Source: an uncultured Flavobacteriaceae bacterium
GTDB taxonomy: Bacteria > Bacteroidota > Bacteroidia > Flavobacteriales > Flavobacteriaceae
NCBI GenBank assembly: GCA_913020295.1
Contig: CAJWAA010000004.1
Span: forward strand, 1 to 64,000
Direction: 5' to 3'
Length of the DNA stretch: 64,000 bases
The notes beneath the pieces are model-generated. The model saw only the letters and a program-made list of their open reading frames with translations, searched no databases and had not been told where the DNA came from. Of the stretch, positions 47,753 to 58,136 are shown piece after piece. The position numbers were made by a program, and so were the translations under genes. Within the stretch, counting starts at the first letter, position 1, and the number at the start of each line of letters is the position of its first letter.

Positions 47753-50700
47753 ATGAGACATTATTTAGTTTGCCAATTTTTGGCCTTGTGTACCCCTTTC
47801 ATTCTTACTGCGCAACAAAACGTGACTGTAAACGGAGTAATCTATGATGAATTCGGAATGCCTTTACCAGGTGCCACTGTCATCGAGGTGGGAACCGTAA
47901 ATGGTGTATCGACCGATTTTGACGGTAATTACAGTATAGAAGTTTTAGTAGGAGCCACATTGGAATACAGCTACGTAGGATATCAAGCTCAAACTAAACT
48001 AGCCGATAGCGCTAACCCCATCAATATTTCTCTGATTCCAGCTAACGAATTGGAGGAAGTCGTTGTCGTGGCCTTTGGAACTCAGTCCAAACAATCCATT
48101 GTAGGTTCAGTAGCAGTGATTTCAGAAAGTGACATACAGGCTCAACCCGCTACTACCATTACTCAGGCAATACAAGGAAGTGTCCCCGGTATCAATGTTG
48201 TAAATACTGGAGGTATTCCAGGTACCAACCCTACCATAAGGATTAGAGGTGTAGGTTCGATAAATGCATCCGCAGCTCCACTGATTATTGTTGATGGTGC
48301 TCCCTTTAATGGCAATTTAAACAGTATTGCTCAAGAGCAAGTAGCATCTATTTCTGTGTTGAAAGATGCTTCATCTACATCATTATATGGTTCTCGAGGT
48401 GCCAACGGAGTCATTATTGTAACTACAAAATCAGGAACCAAAGCGACACCTACAAGAATATCTTTCTCCACCGTTTATGGTAATTCCAACATGGCCACCC
48501 CCATGCATGATCTCTTAGAAATAGATGATTACACTCGATTTTTTTGGGAAGCCTATCGTAATAATGAATTATATGTAAATCAACTGTCAGCCGTTCAGGC
48601 AGGGGTTGCTGCCTCGTCCAACCTCGTTTCAGCTCTGGCATATAATCCCTATGGTATCGACCAACCCGTGGATAACCAAGGTAATCTAAGCTCAGCTGCA
48701 ATTTGGAATACTGACTGGAAAGACGCAATACTCAATAACAATGCTTATAAAGTACAAAATGGGATTTCTATTTCTGGAGGAAGTGAAAAAACAAACTTCT
48801 ATTTGGGTTCCAACTATATTAAAGAAGAAGGCCAAGTAAAAACAACCTATTTCGAACGCTTTGCCACCAGGCTCAACATAGATACACAGGTCAATGATTA
48901 CATTAAATCTGGGTTGAATCTATCATACACTACCTCTAAACAAAATGCTCCTAACCAGTCTGGAACCAGTTATTCAAATTCTATACAATGGATATACACT
49001 ATTCCAAGTTACTACCCCCTTTACAGAAGAAATGTTGATGGATTGATAGTCAATGATCCTAATGGAAATCCGGAATTCGACTATGGTAATAATAATAGTC
49101 AAATTGTTAATGGTGTTAGACCTGCTTTGTCAAATGAAAACGGTTTGGGTGCCATCATGAATAACGAAATATTGAAAACTAGAACCTACACCTCCATGAA
49201 TGGTTATCTCAAAATCGATTTACTCCCTGAATTGAATTTTAAATCGAATGTTTTTTATGAAAGGGCTACTTTGGATGACTTTAGATACACCCATCACAAA
49301 TTTGGTGCTGCCTCGTCTGTTGGAGGGAGGGTATCTCAAGACCGTGATTATTTTACCACATTAAATGCCATTCAAACTCTTAACTATAGTAATACCCTTG
49401 GAGCTCACACCATTAATGCGGATGCTATTTTTGAGTCCTACCGATTTGAACAGAACCTATTGGCTGCTCAAGGTACCGGTTACCTACCCAATGTAAGGGT
49501 TCTCAATGGAAGTACGGTACCCGAAAGTGTAGGTGGTGCTGTCAACGAGGAAAGAATCTTGAGTGCCATCACCCGTTTGAGTTATAACTACGACAACACC
49601 TACTTTGCGGAAGTATCTTTTAGAAGAGACGGTTCCACCAAATTTTCAAAAGACACCCGCTGGGGTAACTTTTATTCCTTTGGGGGTTCATGGATCCTCT
49701 CCAACGAGTCCTTTATTGATGAGATCGCTTGGATTGATTATCTCAAATTCAAATTTTCTTACGGTGAATTGGGTAATAACAGAAACATTGGATTTTTTCC
49801 CTACTTACAAGTCTTTGATACCGGTTATAACCAACTGGATAATACAGGGGTGATCTCTTCCGAATTTGTAGATCCAAATTTGACCTGGGAAAAAACTGCA
49901 CTGCAAAATTTTGGAACGGAGTTTACTCTTTTTGAAGGTAAACTTCAAGGTGGCATAGAGTACTACAGCAAAGAGTCTATAGATCTAATTTACGACAAAC
50001 CTCTGGCCCTATCGACCGGAAATGAATCTATCAAAACTAATGTTGGAGCAATTAAAAATTACGGTATTGAATTTTCATTTAATTCTATCGTCTTAAAAAA
50101 TGATGATTTGACAGTTGACTTAGGGATCAATTTTTCTTTTGACAGAAATGAGATCACAGATCTGACTCAAGATGAGTTCATTAACGGAACCAAAAAGTGG
50201 AAGGTTGGAAAATCACTTTACGAGTTCTTTATCAGGGAGTCTGCAGGAGTTGATCCTACAGATGGTTATCAAATGTGGTATAAAGATGTTTTAACGGAGG
50301 ATGGAGAAGAAACTGGAGAGCGAACTACCACAAAAGATTATAGCGAAGCTACTCGGTATTATTTAGACAAATCATCACTTCCTAAAATGATTGGAGGGTT
50401 CAATGCAAATGTATCCTACAAAAACTTTGACTTGAGTGCCTTGATCAATTTTAGTTTTGGATCATACGTTTATGATGGAGTATATGCAAGTTTGATGAAT
50501 GGATTTGAATCTCCAGGAAGAAACGGGCATCCCGACCTAAAAAAAAGATGGCAGAATCCAGGTGACCAAACCGACGTGCCTCTATTCCTCAATGGTCAAA
50601 ATGATTTTAATGCTACCTCTTCACGCTTTTTGTTTAAAAACAATTATATCCGGGTGAGAGGACTCAACCTGGGATACACTTTTGATGAAATTTGGATGGA

Positions 50701-50863
50701 AAAGTACCAGATACAAGGCTTGAGAGTTTTTTTACAGGGCGACAATTTATTCACCTACCAATCACATAAAGGTATTGACCCCGAGCAAGCTATCTCCGGC
50801 ATGACCAATTACAGATCACACCAAATGAAAACAATTTCCCTTGGAATTAATGTCCAATTGTAA
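47753..50863 (+). CDS. SusC/RagA TonB-dependent outer-membrane receptor
   Basis: 1036 residues from the ATG at 47753 (a TTG five codons upstream is rejected because the signal peptide starts at MRHYLVCQF). Order: signal peptide ending LTAQ, a carboxypeptidase-regulatory-like domain (GVIYDEFGMPLPGATV to YVGYQAQ), plug domain with SVLKDASSTSLYGSRGANGVI, then a large beta barrel ending in aromatic strands. SusC forms the pore beneath a SusD lid and imports oligomers using TonB energy. susD follows in tandem. No carbohydrate-active enzyme or regulator gene is near, so the substrate is unknown. Confidence 0.95.
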   Translation: MRHYLVCQFLALCTPFILTAQQNVTVNGVIYDEFGMPLPGATVIEVGTVNGVSTDFDGNYSIEVLVGATLEYSYVGYQAQTKLADSANPINISLIPANELEEVVVVAFGTQSKQSIVGSVAVISESDIQAQPATTITQAIQGSVPGINVVNTGGIPGTNPTIRIRGVGSINASAAPLIIVDGAPFNGNLNSIAQEQVASISVLKDASSTSLYGSRGANGVIIVTTKSGTKATPTRISFSTVYGNSNMATPMHDLLEIDDYTRFFWEAYRNNELYVNQLSAVQAGVAASSNLVSALAYNPYGIDQPVDNQGNLSSAAIWNTDWKDAILNNNAYKVQNGISISGGSEKTNFYLGSNYIKEEGQVKTTYFERFATRLNIDTQVNDYIKSGLNLSYTTSKQNAPNQSGTSYSNSIQWIYTIPSYYPLYRRNVDGLIVNDPNGNPEFDYGNNNSQIVNGVRPALSNENGLGAIMNNEILKTRTYTSMNGYLKIDLLPELNFKSNVFYERATLDDFRYTHHKFGAASSVGGRVSQDRDYFTTLNAIQTLNYSNTLGAHTINADAIFESYRFEQNLLAAQGTGYLPNVRVLNGSTVPESVGGAVNEERILSAITRLSYNYDNTYFAEVSFRRDGSTKFSKDTRWGNFYSFGGSWILSNESFIDEIAWIDYLKFKFSYGELGNNRNIGFFPYLQVFDTGYNQLDNTGVISSEFVDPNLTWEKTALQNFGTEFTLFEGKLQGGIEYYSKESIDLIYDKPLALSTGNESIKTNVGAIKNYGIEFSFNSIVLKNDDLTVDLGINFSFDRNEITDLTQDEFINGTKKWKVGKSLYEFFIRESAGVDPTDGYQMWYKDVLTEDGEETGERTTTKDYSEATRYYLDKSSLPKMIGGFNANVSYKNFDLSALINFSFGSYVYDGVYASLMNGFESPGRNGHPDLKKRWQNPGDQTDVPLFLNGQNDFNATSSRFLFKNNYIRVRGLNLGYTFDEIWMEKYQIQGLRVFLQGDNLFTYQSHKGIDPEQAISGMTNYRSHQMKTISLGINVQL

Positions 50864-50873
50864 AATTTTGAAA

Positions 50874-52289
50874 ATGAATAAAAGACACCTTGCATTTTTG
50901 GTTATAAGCCTTGTTTTCCTCACAGGATGTGAAAAGGGATATTTGGACGATCCCAAGCCCACTGAATCGGTAAACGCATCAGTGGTTTTTGAATCCCAAG
51001 ACGGAGTAGAAGCCTTTATGTCGGGTATCCTTAGGGAAACCCGTGGTCAATTTACAAGAACAGACTCTGGCGGACTCTACTCTATGTATTTCGCCAGAGT
51101 TGTAAAAGGAAATGATCTTGTATTGGGGTACCAATGGTACCTTTTTGACTATGAAAATGACAATAGAGAACCTACTTACACTCGCACAACTTTCAGTTGG
51201 GAATTTCCCTACTATTTGATCAATCAAATTAATCAACTCATTAAAGGGGTAAAAAACAGTAACAGCTTGTCCGATTTAGAGAAAGATGAATTCTTGGGCC
51301 AAGCCTACGCTATGCGAGGCTTCTATTATTTTCAATTGGCCATGGAGTTCCAACACACCTACAGTTATGACTTATCACTTCCTGCTCCACCAATCTATAA
51401 CGAGCCTGCAATCGAAGGAAAAGCCATGTCTACTTTAGGTGAGCTTTACGATTTTATCTTAGCCGATCTGAATGCCGCTGTCGAAACTGCCCCTGCTAGC
51501 AGGATCAACAAATCATATATCAACCAAAATGTAGCGTATGCAATTTTAGCTAGGGTTCATCAGGTAATGGGCAATTGGCAAGAGGCAGCCAATGCGGCAT
51601 CAATTGCTAGACAAGGCTATCCTCTCAACCCCGTCCAGTATGGTTTGGGTTTTGACGATATGAATGCCAGCGAGTGGATTTGGGCTATGCCCCAACGGGA
51701 CGACCAAACAAATTATTTTTACATTGCTCCTCACGCTTTTACAGACAATATTAACGACGGCTATGGTTTGGCTTTCTGGAACAAAGAATTTGTATCCTTG
51801 TTCACCCCGACAGATGTCAGAAACACCTTTATCGATCTCTACAATGTAGGAGACAGCGATCTTTATTATGCCAGGGCTTCATCTAAATTCACATTTGACT
51901 TTAGTTCAGACATTCCCATAATAAGATCGCCGGAAATGTTGTTGATCGAAATAGAGGCTAACGCAAGACTCGGAAAAGAAAGTGAAGCAGCAAATATGTT
52001 GTTGGCCCTTCAACAAAATAGAGATCCCGATGCGGTAGCCTCTGGAAATACTGGAGATGCATTGATCGAAGAAATATTGGTAGAACGAAGAAAAGAATTA
52101 TACGGAGAAATGGGTGTAGAATGGTTTGATGCTAAACGACTCAGAAGAGGCATCACCCGAACAGGAAATCACAGAGTTGGAAGTGCTGCCAACTTACTTC
52201 CTGACGATAAAAAGTTTTTCCTTAAAATACCGCAAAAAGAGATCGACGCAAACGATCTCATTGACGATAGTGTAAACACCGATCGTTAA
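50874..52289 (+). CDS. SusD/RagB nutrient-binding lipoprotein
   Basis: 471 residues from the ATG at 50874; the TTG at 50841 lies inside susC and would spoil the signal. Signal peptide with lipobox LTGC (C19) followed by EKGYLDD, whose acidic residues fit surface export of lipoproteins in this phylum. The SusD TPR-like helices (QAYAMRGFYYFQLAMEF, YAILARVHQVMGNWQEAANAA) and the C-terminal RRKELYGEMGVEWFDAKR signature are present. It forms the extracellular lid of the SusC pore. Ten bases after susC. Confidence 0.94.
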   Translation: MNKRHLAFLVISLVFLTGCEKGYLDDPKPTESVNASVVFESQDGVEAFMSGILRETRGQFTRTDSGGLYSMYFARVVKGNDLVLGYQWYLFDYENDNREPTYTRTTFSWEFPYYLINQINQLIKGVKNSNSLSDLEKDEFLGQAYAMRGFYYFQLAMEFQHTYSYDLSLPAPPIYNEPAIEGKAMSTLGELYDFILADLNAAVETAPASRINKSYINQNVAYAILARVHQVMGNWQEAANAASIARQGYPLNPVQYGLGFDDMNASEWIWAMPQRDDQTNYFYIAPHAFTDNINDGYGLAFWNKEFVSLFTPTDVRNTFIDLYNVGDSDLYYARASSKFTFDFSSDIPIIRSPEMLLIEIEANARLGKESEAANMLLALQQNRDPDAVASGNTGDALIEEILVERRKELYGEMGVEWFDAKRLRRGITRTGNHRVGSAANLLPDDKKFFLKIPQKEIDANDLIDDSVNTDR

Positions 52290-52336
52290 TCCGAAAAAAC
52301 AAGCTGTTTCTGGTCGGTAATTTCTAAATTGCATTA

Positions 52337-53071
52337 ATGAAAACAGCTCAAGAAATATATGGCATTCGTGCGATCATAGAAGCCATCGTTCAGGAAAAAA
52401 CAATAGATAAAGTATGGTTACTCAAGGGCCAAGAAGGACAGTTATTCAAGCATTTAGAACAAAAAATTCATGAAAAGGGAATTTCTCATAGCTATGTTCC
52501 CCAAGAACGTTTGAATCGTTTCTCCCATCAAAACCATCAAGGAGCAGTCGCCAGAATTGCCCCCATTAATTTTGTTTCTCTGGAGGATATAATCACGGAG
52601 AACGAGAACAAAAAAACAGTCTATCTTCTTTTGGACGGCATAACCGATACCCGAAATTTGGGGGCCATTCTCAGAACAGCCGCTTCGGTAGGTGTTGGGG
52701 GTATTGTTTTACCTCAAACCGGTTCTGCACCTGTCAATTCGGACACGGTAAAGACCTCTGCTGGTGGGATATTTTCTGTTCCTTTGGTCAAAGTAAATCA
52801 TCTGAAAGATGCATTGTTCATGTTTCAGGCCCATGAAATCATGATCATTGCATTAAGTGAAAAAGCCCAAAAAACAGCTTATGAATACAACTTTGACAGT
52901 TCTATCGCTCTAATCATGGGATCAGAGGACAAGGGGATTCAAAAAGGACTCTTAAAAATGGCCGACGATTCGGTAAAATTACCCATGAGTGATCAAATGG
53001 ATTCCCTCAACGTGAGTGTGGCTTGTGGGGTGATGCTTTATGAAATAAACAGACAGCAAAATTATATTTAA
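52337..53071 (+). CDS. rlmB: 23S rRNA 2'-O-methyltransferase, TrmH/RlmB family
   Basis: 244 residues. An N-terminal substrate-binding domain (YGIRAIIEAI, then SHQNHQGAVA) precedes the SPOUT knot with DTRNLGAILRTA, IMGSEDKGI and LPMSDQMDSLNVSVA. RlmB methylates the ribose of G2251 in 23S rRNA; family members with other targets exist, so the exact site is inferred. It lies 47 bases after susD and ten before rarA. Confidence 0.9.
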   Translation: MKTAQEIYGIRAIIEAIVQEKTIDKVWLLKGQEGQLFKHLEQKIHEKGISHSYVPQERLNRFSHQNHQGAVARIAPINFVSLEDIITENENKKTVYLLLDGITDTRNLGAILRTAASVGVGGIVLPQTGSAPVNSDTVKTSAGGIFSVPLVKVNHLKDALFMFQAHEIMIIALSEKAQKTAYEYNFDSSIALIMGSEDKGIQKGLLKMADDSVKLPMSDQMDSLNVSVACGVMLYEINRQQNYI

Positions 53072-53081
53072 ATACCATATC

Positions 53082-54356
53082 ATGAATACCCCATTGGCCG
53101 AAAGAATGCGGCCCAAAAATCTGGAAGAATATGTAGGACAAAAACACCTAATCGGGCCGAGAGGTGGGTTGACTCCTATCTTAAAAAGTGGAAACCTACC
53201 CTCAATGATCTTGTGGGGTCCTCCCGGCACAGGAAAAACAACCCTGGCAAGGTTATTGGCAGTGGAAAAAGAAAGACCCTTTTACCAACTCTCGGCCATC
53301 AATTCCGGAGTAAAAGAAATAAGGGATATCCTCCAAAAAGGAGAGCAAAATGGTGGTTTGTTTTCCAACAAAAGTCCCCTATTATTTATAGACGAAATAC
53401 ACCGATTCAGCAAATCTCAACAAGATTCGCTTTTGGGTGCAGTTGAGAAAGGTTCCATTACCCTGATCGGAGCTACAACGGAAAACCCAAGTTTCGAAGT
53501 CATCAATGCTTTACTTTCTCGGTGTCAGGTTTATGTCCTCAATTCTCTTGACAGGTCCCAGTTGAAACAACTGATCTCTAATGCCCTTGATCGAGATATT
53601 GAATTGAAAAATAAAAAGATAGAGATCCTCGAAAACGAAGCATTATTAAAAATCTCAGGTGGAGATGCCCGAAAATTACTATCAGCCTTGGAGTTGGTCG
53701 TCAACAGCTCTCCTGAGCCAATAAAGATCGATAATGCCTTGGTCTTGGACAAAGTTCAGACACATATTGGGATGTTTGACAAAAACGGTGACCTCCATTA
53801 TGATATTATTTCTGCCTTTATCAAATCCATTCGTGGAAGTGATCCAAATGGGGCTGTTTATTGGTTGGCGAGAATGATAGAGGGAGGGGAGGATATCAAA
53901 TTTATAGCCCGCAGGATGTTGATCCTTGCTTCAGAAGACATAGGAAATGCCAATCCCACTGCACTGGTTATGGCCAACAGCACCTTTCAAGCTGTAAATG
54001 TATTGGGTTTACCAGAAGCCCGAATTCCCCTAAGTCAATGTGCGATTTATTTGGCAGGTTCAGAAAAAAGTAATACCTCATATACAGCTATAAATAGGGC
54101 ACAACAAAAAGTAAAAGAAACAGGTGACCTTGAAGTACCCCTGTCCCTTCGGAATGCTTCTACAGAATTGATGAAACAATTTGATCACGGCAAAGGTTAT
54201 CAATATGCTCATGACCATGAAAATCATTTCATTAATATGGAGTTTTTACCGAAAGATCTCGAGGGTTTCCGTTTTTATGAGCCAGCAGAGAACACCAAGG
54301 AAAATCAAATGCGAAAGTTTTTAAAATCGAGGTGGAAAGATAAATACGGCTATTAA
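53082..54356 (+). CDS. rarA: Replication-associated recombination protein RarA/MgsA
   Basis: 424 residues, AAA+ clamp-loader-like ATPase. Walker A GPPGTGKTT at 46-54, Walker B LLFIDEIHRF at about 100-109, sensor 1 in GATTENPSF, and the C-terminal MgsA domain with ARRMLILASEDIGNANP. It acts at stalled replication forks. It is likely co-transcribed with rlmB. Its last four bases overlap the end of trkH on the other strand. Confidence 0.96.
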   Translation: MNTPLAERMRPKNLEEYVGQKHLIGPRGGLTPILKSGNLPSMILWGPPGTGKTTLARLLAVEKERPFYQLSAINSGVKEIRDILQKGEQNGGLFSNKSPLLFIDEIHRFSKSQQDSLLGAVEKGSITLIGATTENPSFEVINALLSRCQVYVLNSLDRSQLKQLISNALDRDIELKNKKIEILENEALLKISGGDARKLLSALELVVNSSPEPIKIDNALVLDKVQTHIGMFDKNGDLHYDIISAFIKSIRGSDPNGAVYWLARMIEGGEDIKFIARRMLILASEDIGNANPTALVMANSTFQAVNVLGLPEARIPLSQCAIYLAGSEKSNTSYTAINRAQQKVKETGDLEVPLSLRNASTELMKQFDHGKGYQYAHDHENHFINMEFLPKDLEGFRFYEPAENTKENQMRKFLKSRWKDKYGY

Positions 54357-55849
54357 TTTTTTTTCCAAAAGAAAGGCGTAAATAGAATCAATACCGTAAA
54401 GAGCTCTAAGCGACCCATTAACATTAAAAATGAAGACCAATATTTACCCAAAGCCGGTAATTCGCTGAAATTACTTGCGGGTCCAAAATTTCCTATAGCA
54501 GGCCCAACATTTCCAAGTGATGAGGCTGCAACCCCTACTGCATTTTTAAAATCTAACCCCATCAAGCCAAAAACCAAACTTCCTATGATAAAGGAAATCA
54601 TATATAGTATGAAAAAGCCTAAAATATTACCTATAATTTCTTTGCTTACCACCTTACCGTTGTAACGGGATGGAATAATGGCATTGGGGTGTAAAGCCCG
54701 CTTAAATTCCAAAAAACCACTTTTGATCATCAATAAATGCCTCACCACCTTGATTCCACCCGACGTGCTCCCTGCAGAACCACCCAAAAACATCAAACCA
54801 AAAAAGAAAATGGTCATGAAAGGAGTCCAAGCTGTATAATCAGCAGTTACAAATCCAGTTGTGGTAACAATGGCCAAAACTTGAAAAATAGAATGTCTCA
54901 AACTACTTTCAACCTTGCCCCAAACCTGGGGGTGCTCAAAAGACTCTTTCGTAAGATCAACTTGAGTAATCAATACGGCAAAAACTATCATGGAAAAGAC
55001 AAAAATAAATTTGGCAAAAGTCAAAAATTCATCGTCTTGAAAAATTTTTTTGATTTTACCCGTAAAAGCAAAATAGCTCAGTACAAAATTGGACCCTGCC
55101 AAAAACATGAATACTATAATGATATAGTGCACCCATGGCAAATGGTTCCAGTGGGCCAAACTTGCATTTTTGGTGGAAAAACCTCCAGAAGCCATCGTAC
55201 TCATGGCGTGGTTCAAGGCATCAAAAAATGACATTCCGGCCAAAGATAAAAGCAAAGTTTCGGCGAGTGTGTAGGAAACGTAAATCAACCACAATCTTTT
55301 GGCAGTATCAGTGATCCTAGGGTGAAGTTTGTCGCCATTGGGTCCCGGAGCCTCGGCGGAGAACAACTGCATTCCACCTATACCTAGTAGGGGCAAGATA
55401 GCTATGGCTAAGACTATGATTCCCATTCCACCTATCCAGTGGGTCATACTCCGCCAAAAAAGAATGCCTGCGGGTAGAGATTCTATGTCTTTCAAAATCG
55501 TAGATCCGGTGGCAGTATAACCCGACATTGTTTCAAAAAAAACAGAGGGCATATCCTGAATAGAATCGGTGAGAATAAACGGAGTCATACCCGTTACCGT
55601 CATCAAAACCCAACCAAAGGTCACAATTAAATATCCCTCTCTTTTCTGAATATGAGGTTCATGGTTTCTGGATAACAACATCATAAACCCTCCTAAGGTC
55701 ATAACGAAAAAAGCTGAGATGGTCATTTCATAAATCACACCATCTTTCATAATCCAACTGGCCAAGGTGGCCAATAACATCAAGCCTCCATTAAAAAGTA
55801 ACAGAATACCTATGATATATAGGATTACTTTATAGTTGAATTTGGACAT
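54353..55849 (-). CDS. trkH: Potassium uptake channel subunit TrkH
   Basis: 498 residues with four pore-loop repeats, each with a selectivity-filter glycine: SGYTATGSTI, MASGGFSTKN, TTTGFVTADY and LGNVGPAIGN. About ten or more membrane helices. It forms the membrane channel for potassium with TrkA, whose gene lies eight bases upstream on the same strand. Confidence 0.95.
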   Translation of the reverse strand: MSKFNYKVILYIIGILLLFNGGLMLLATLASWIMKDGVIYEMTISAFFVMTLGGFMMLLSRNHEPHIQKREGYLIVTFGWVLMTVTGMTPFILTDSIQDMPSVFFETMSGYTATGSTILKDIESLPAGILFWRSMTHWIGGMGIIVLAIAILPLLGIGGMQLFSAEAPGPNGDKLHPRITDTAKRLWLIYVSYTLAETLLLSLAGMSFFDALNHAMSTMASGGFSTKNASLAHWNHLPWVHYIIIVFMFLAGSNFVLSYFAFTGKIKKIFQDDEFLTFAKFIFVFSMIVFAVLITQVDLTKESFEHPQVWGKVESSLRHSIFQVLAIVTTTGFVTADYTAWTPFMTIFFFGLMFLGGSAGSTSGGIKVVRHLLMIKSGFLEFKRALHPNAIIPSRYNGKVVSKEIIGNILGFFILYMISFIIGSLVFGLMGLDFKNAVGVAASSLGNVGPAIGNFGPASNFSELPALGKYWSSFLMLMGRLELFTVLILFTPFFWKKN

Positions 55850-55857
55850 GTAATACT

Positions 55858-57207
55858 TTATAAAAATAAACTTTCAACGCGTTTGATTGCCCTCGGCATA
55901 GCACACACAACAACGCGATCACCTGGCATGATAGTATAATCCCCCAAGGCGATGATACCCAGGCCATCCCGTATAACTCCTCCAATGGTCGCCAATCTTG
56001 GAAAATCTAAATCTTTGATTTTTAAATTTGCTACCTTGGATTCGGGGTTGACAACAAATTCTAAAATTTCTGCATTGAGGTTATTTAGGGTAGTCATATC
56101 AACCACCTCTCCCCTTCTAATGTATCTGAAAATGGTATTTGCGGTAAGTAATTTTTTATTTATAAGTGTATCAATCCCAATGGCTTGTGACAAATGGAAA
56201 TAATCCATATTTTCAACTAAAGCAATGGTTTTTTCTACTCCCTTAGAGCTTGCCATTAGGCAGGACATTATATTAGTTTCTGAATTTTCAGTGACCGAGA
56301 TAAAGGCATCCATTGATTCAATGGACTCCTCCTCTAATAACTCAGAACTTCTTCCGTCACCATGGATGACCATCAAATCCGGTAATTCCTCAGTGATTTC
56401 CATTGCTTTGAGTTTGTTTTGTTCTAGTAATATCACACTGAATTTTTTTTCACAAAGTTCTCTAGCAGTATTAACACCAATTCTACTACCCCCAAGAATC
56501 ATTACGTTTTTTATAGGTTTGTTACTCTTACCTGAAAGTTTCTGAATTTCCTCAACTCCTTCTTTTAAGGTGATAAAAAAAACAGTGTCTCCAACTTCAA
56601 AAACAGTATCACCCCTAGGAATTAGTGTAAACTGAGTTCCTTTGCGTTGCACGGCAATGGGCATAAAATGAACATCGGGAAAAATAGAGGCTGCCTCCTT
56701 TACTGTTTTTCCGACAAATGGAACATTTGTGCCCAACTGGGTTCCAATCATCGTCAAGGCACCCTCCTCAAATTCATAACTGTTACTGAAAGCTGATTGA
56801 TCTAGTAGTTGCTGAATTTCATCTGCGGCAAGTTTTTCGGGAGAAATCAATTCGTCCACCCCAATATCCTGAAAGCTAATTGATTCATTAGTATTGGTAA
56901 ATTCAATATTTGAGATACGCGCAATGGTTCTCTTGGAACCCAACTGTTTAGCCAAAGCACAAACAGTGATATTCACTGATTCTGAACCTGTAACAGCAAT
57001 GAGCAGATCTGACTCAGCAGCATTGGATTCCTTAAGAACATTTAAAGAGCAGGCGTTCCCCCTAAGGGTTTTAATGTCTAAATGCCCTTCGGCATAATTC
57101 AATCGATCACGCTCAAGATCTATCAAAGTGATGTCAAGAGATTCATAGGAAAGCAGTTTTGCCAAATGGAAACCCACCTCTCCGGCTCCTGCGATTATTA
57201 TTTTCAT
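55858..57207 (-). CDS. trkA: Trk potassium system regulatory protein TrkA
   Basis: 449 residues: two NAD-binding RCK-N domains (first opening MKIIIAGAGEVGFHLA, second VMILGGSRIGVNTA), each followed by an RCK-C domain. The duplicated form is typical of TrkA. It gates TrkH in response to nucleotide. A TATATTTG box lies at 57238-57231 on this strand, 24 bases before the ATG, without a clear upstream element. Confidence 0.95.
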   Translation of the reverse strand: MKIIIAGAGEVGFHLAKLLSYESLDITLIDLERDRLNYAEGHLDIKTLRGNACSLNVLKESNAAESDLLIAVTGSESVNITVCALAKQLGSKRTIARISNIEFTNTNESISFQDIGVDELISPEKLAADEIQQLLDQSAFSNSYEFEEGALTMIGTQLGTNVPFVGKTVKEAASIFPDVHFMPIAVQRKGTQFTLIPRGDTVFEVGDTVFFITLKEGVEEIQKLSGKSNKPIKNVMILGGSRIGVNTARELCEKKFSVILLEQNKLKAMEITEELPDLMVIHGDGRSSELLEEESIESMDAFISVTENSETNIMSCLMASSKGVEKTIALVENMDYFHLSQAIGIDTLINKKLLTANTIFRYIRRGEVVDMTTLNNLNAEILEFVVNPESKVANLKIKDLDFPRLATIGGVIRDGLGIIALGDYTIMPGDRVVVCAMPRAIKRVESLFL

Positions 57208-57384
57208 AATACAAGTTCGAAAACTTATTGCAAATATAAGAAAACCATTGGGCTCGTTTTTTTAATTTGATGAAACCCTCATAGAGGGATTTAAATACAA
57301 TACTTAAAGACTTAAAGTTATTACTAAAAATCACTTTGATAACTTAAATCTATACGGATAAATCACAATAGGTTGCATTTATCA

Positions 57385-57392
57385 TATATTTG
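57385..57392 (+). promoter_or_regulatory. Candidate -7 box for ubiE/menG
   Basis: TATATTTG matches TAnnTTTG and lies three bases before the ATG at 57396. No TTTG at the standard distance is seen. If used, the transcript would have essentially no leader. Confidence 0.4.
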
Positions 57393-57395
57393 CAC

Positions 57396-58136
57396 ATGAC
57401 CAGGAAACAGGTGGTCCCCTACAAAGACAAAAAAAAATCAAAAAAAAATCAAGTACGTCAAATGTTTGACGGAATTTCTCCAAGTTACGATCTAATGAAT
57501 CGAATTATTTCATTTGGTATTGATATAAAGTGGAGAAAAAACGTAGTGGCTTTACTTCTGCCCAAAAAGCCTAAAAAAATTTTGGATGTGGCTACAGGCA
57601 CAGGAGATTTAGCCTTTGCTCTTGCCAAAACTCAGGCCACAGAAATAATTGGAATCGATATTTCCAAAGGTATGTTGGACATCGGTAAAAAAAAAGTGAC
57701 AAAAAGTCGTTGGGATGTAAAAATAAAAATGGAAATTGGCGATAGCGAAAAAATCGCTTATCCTGCCAACTATTTTGATGCTGTTACTGTAGCCTTTGGT
57801 GTTAGAAATTTTGAAAACTTGGACAAAGGGCTTTCAGAGATTCTAAGAGTACTTCGCCCAGGCGGAGATCTGATCATACTTGAAACTGCAGTACCTCAAA
57901 AATTTCCAATGCTTCAGCTTTACAAGTTATATACCCATTTTGTAATGCCCATTTTAGGTTGGTTTTTTTCAAAAGACAAATCTGCATATCAATATTTGTC
58001 TGATTCTGCGAAGGTATTTCCATTTGGCAAAGCTTTCAACAATATTTTAGCGAAAAATGGGTTTATAGACATAGATGATATTCCCCAAACCTTAGGAGTA
58101 GCTTCTATTTATCGTGCACAAAAACCAACATATTAA
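57396..58136 (+). CDS. ubiE: Demethylmenaquinone methyltransferase (UbiE/MenG)
   Basis: 246 residues from the ATG at 57396; the TTG two codons earlier is rejected because the family begins at this methionine (VVPYKDKKKSKKNQV). SAM motif ILDVATGTGDLA at about 63-74, then DISKGMLDIG and the family signature FGVRNFENLDKGL. It methylates demethylmenaquinone to menaquinone, the main quinone of this phylum. The 3' end overlaps porT by 23 bases. Confidence 0.96.
   Translation: MTRKQVVPYKDKKKSKKNQVRQMFDGISPSYDLMNRIISFGIDIKWRKNVVALLLPKKPKKILDVATGTGDLAFALAKTQATEIIGIDISKGMLDIGKKKVTKSRWDVKIKMEIGDSEKIAYPANYFDAVTVAFGVRNFENLDKGLSEILRVLRPGGDLIILETAVPQKFPMLQLYKLYTHFVMPILGWFFSKDKSAYQYLSDSAKVFPFGKAFNNILAKNGFIDIDDIPQTLGVASIYRAQKPTY

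Noticed and set aside
50841-50873. TTG start for SusD inside susC
   Set aside because: It would add eleven residues before a perfect lipoprotein signal that starts at 50874.
47753-52289. A polysaccharide utilisation locus
   Set aside because: Only SusC and SusD are present; no hydrolase, lyase, sulfatase or regulator lies nearby.
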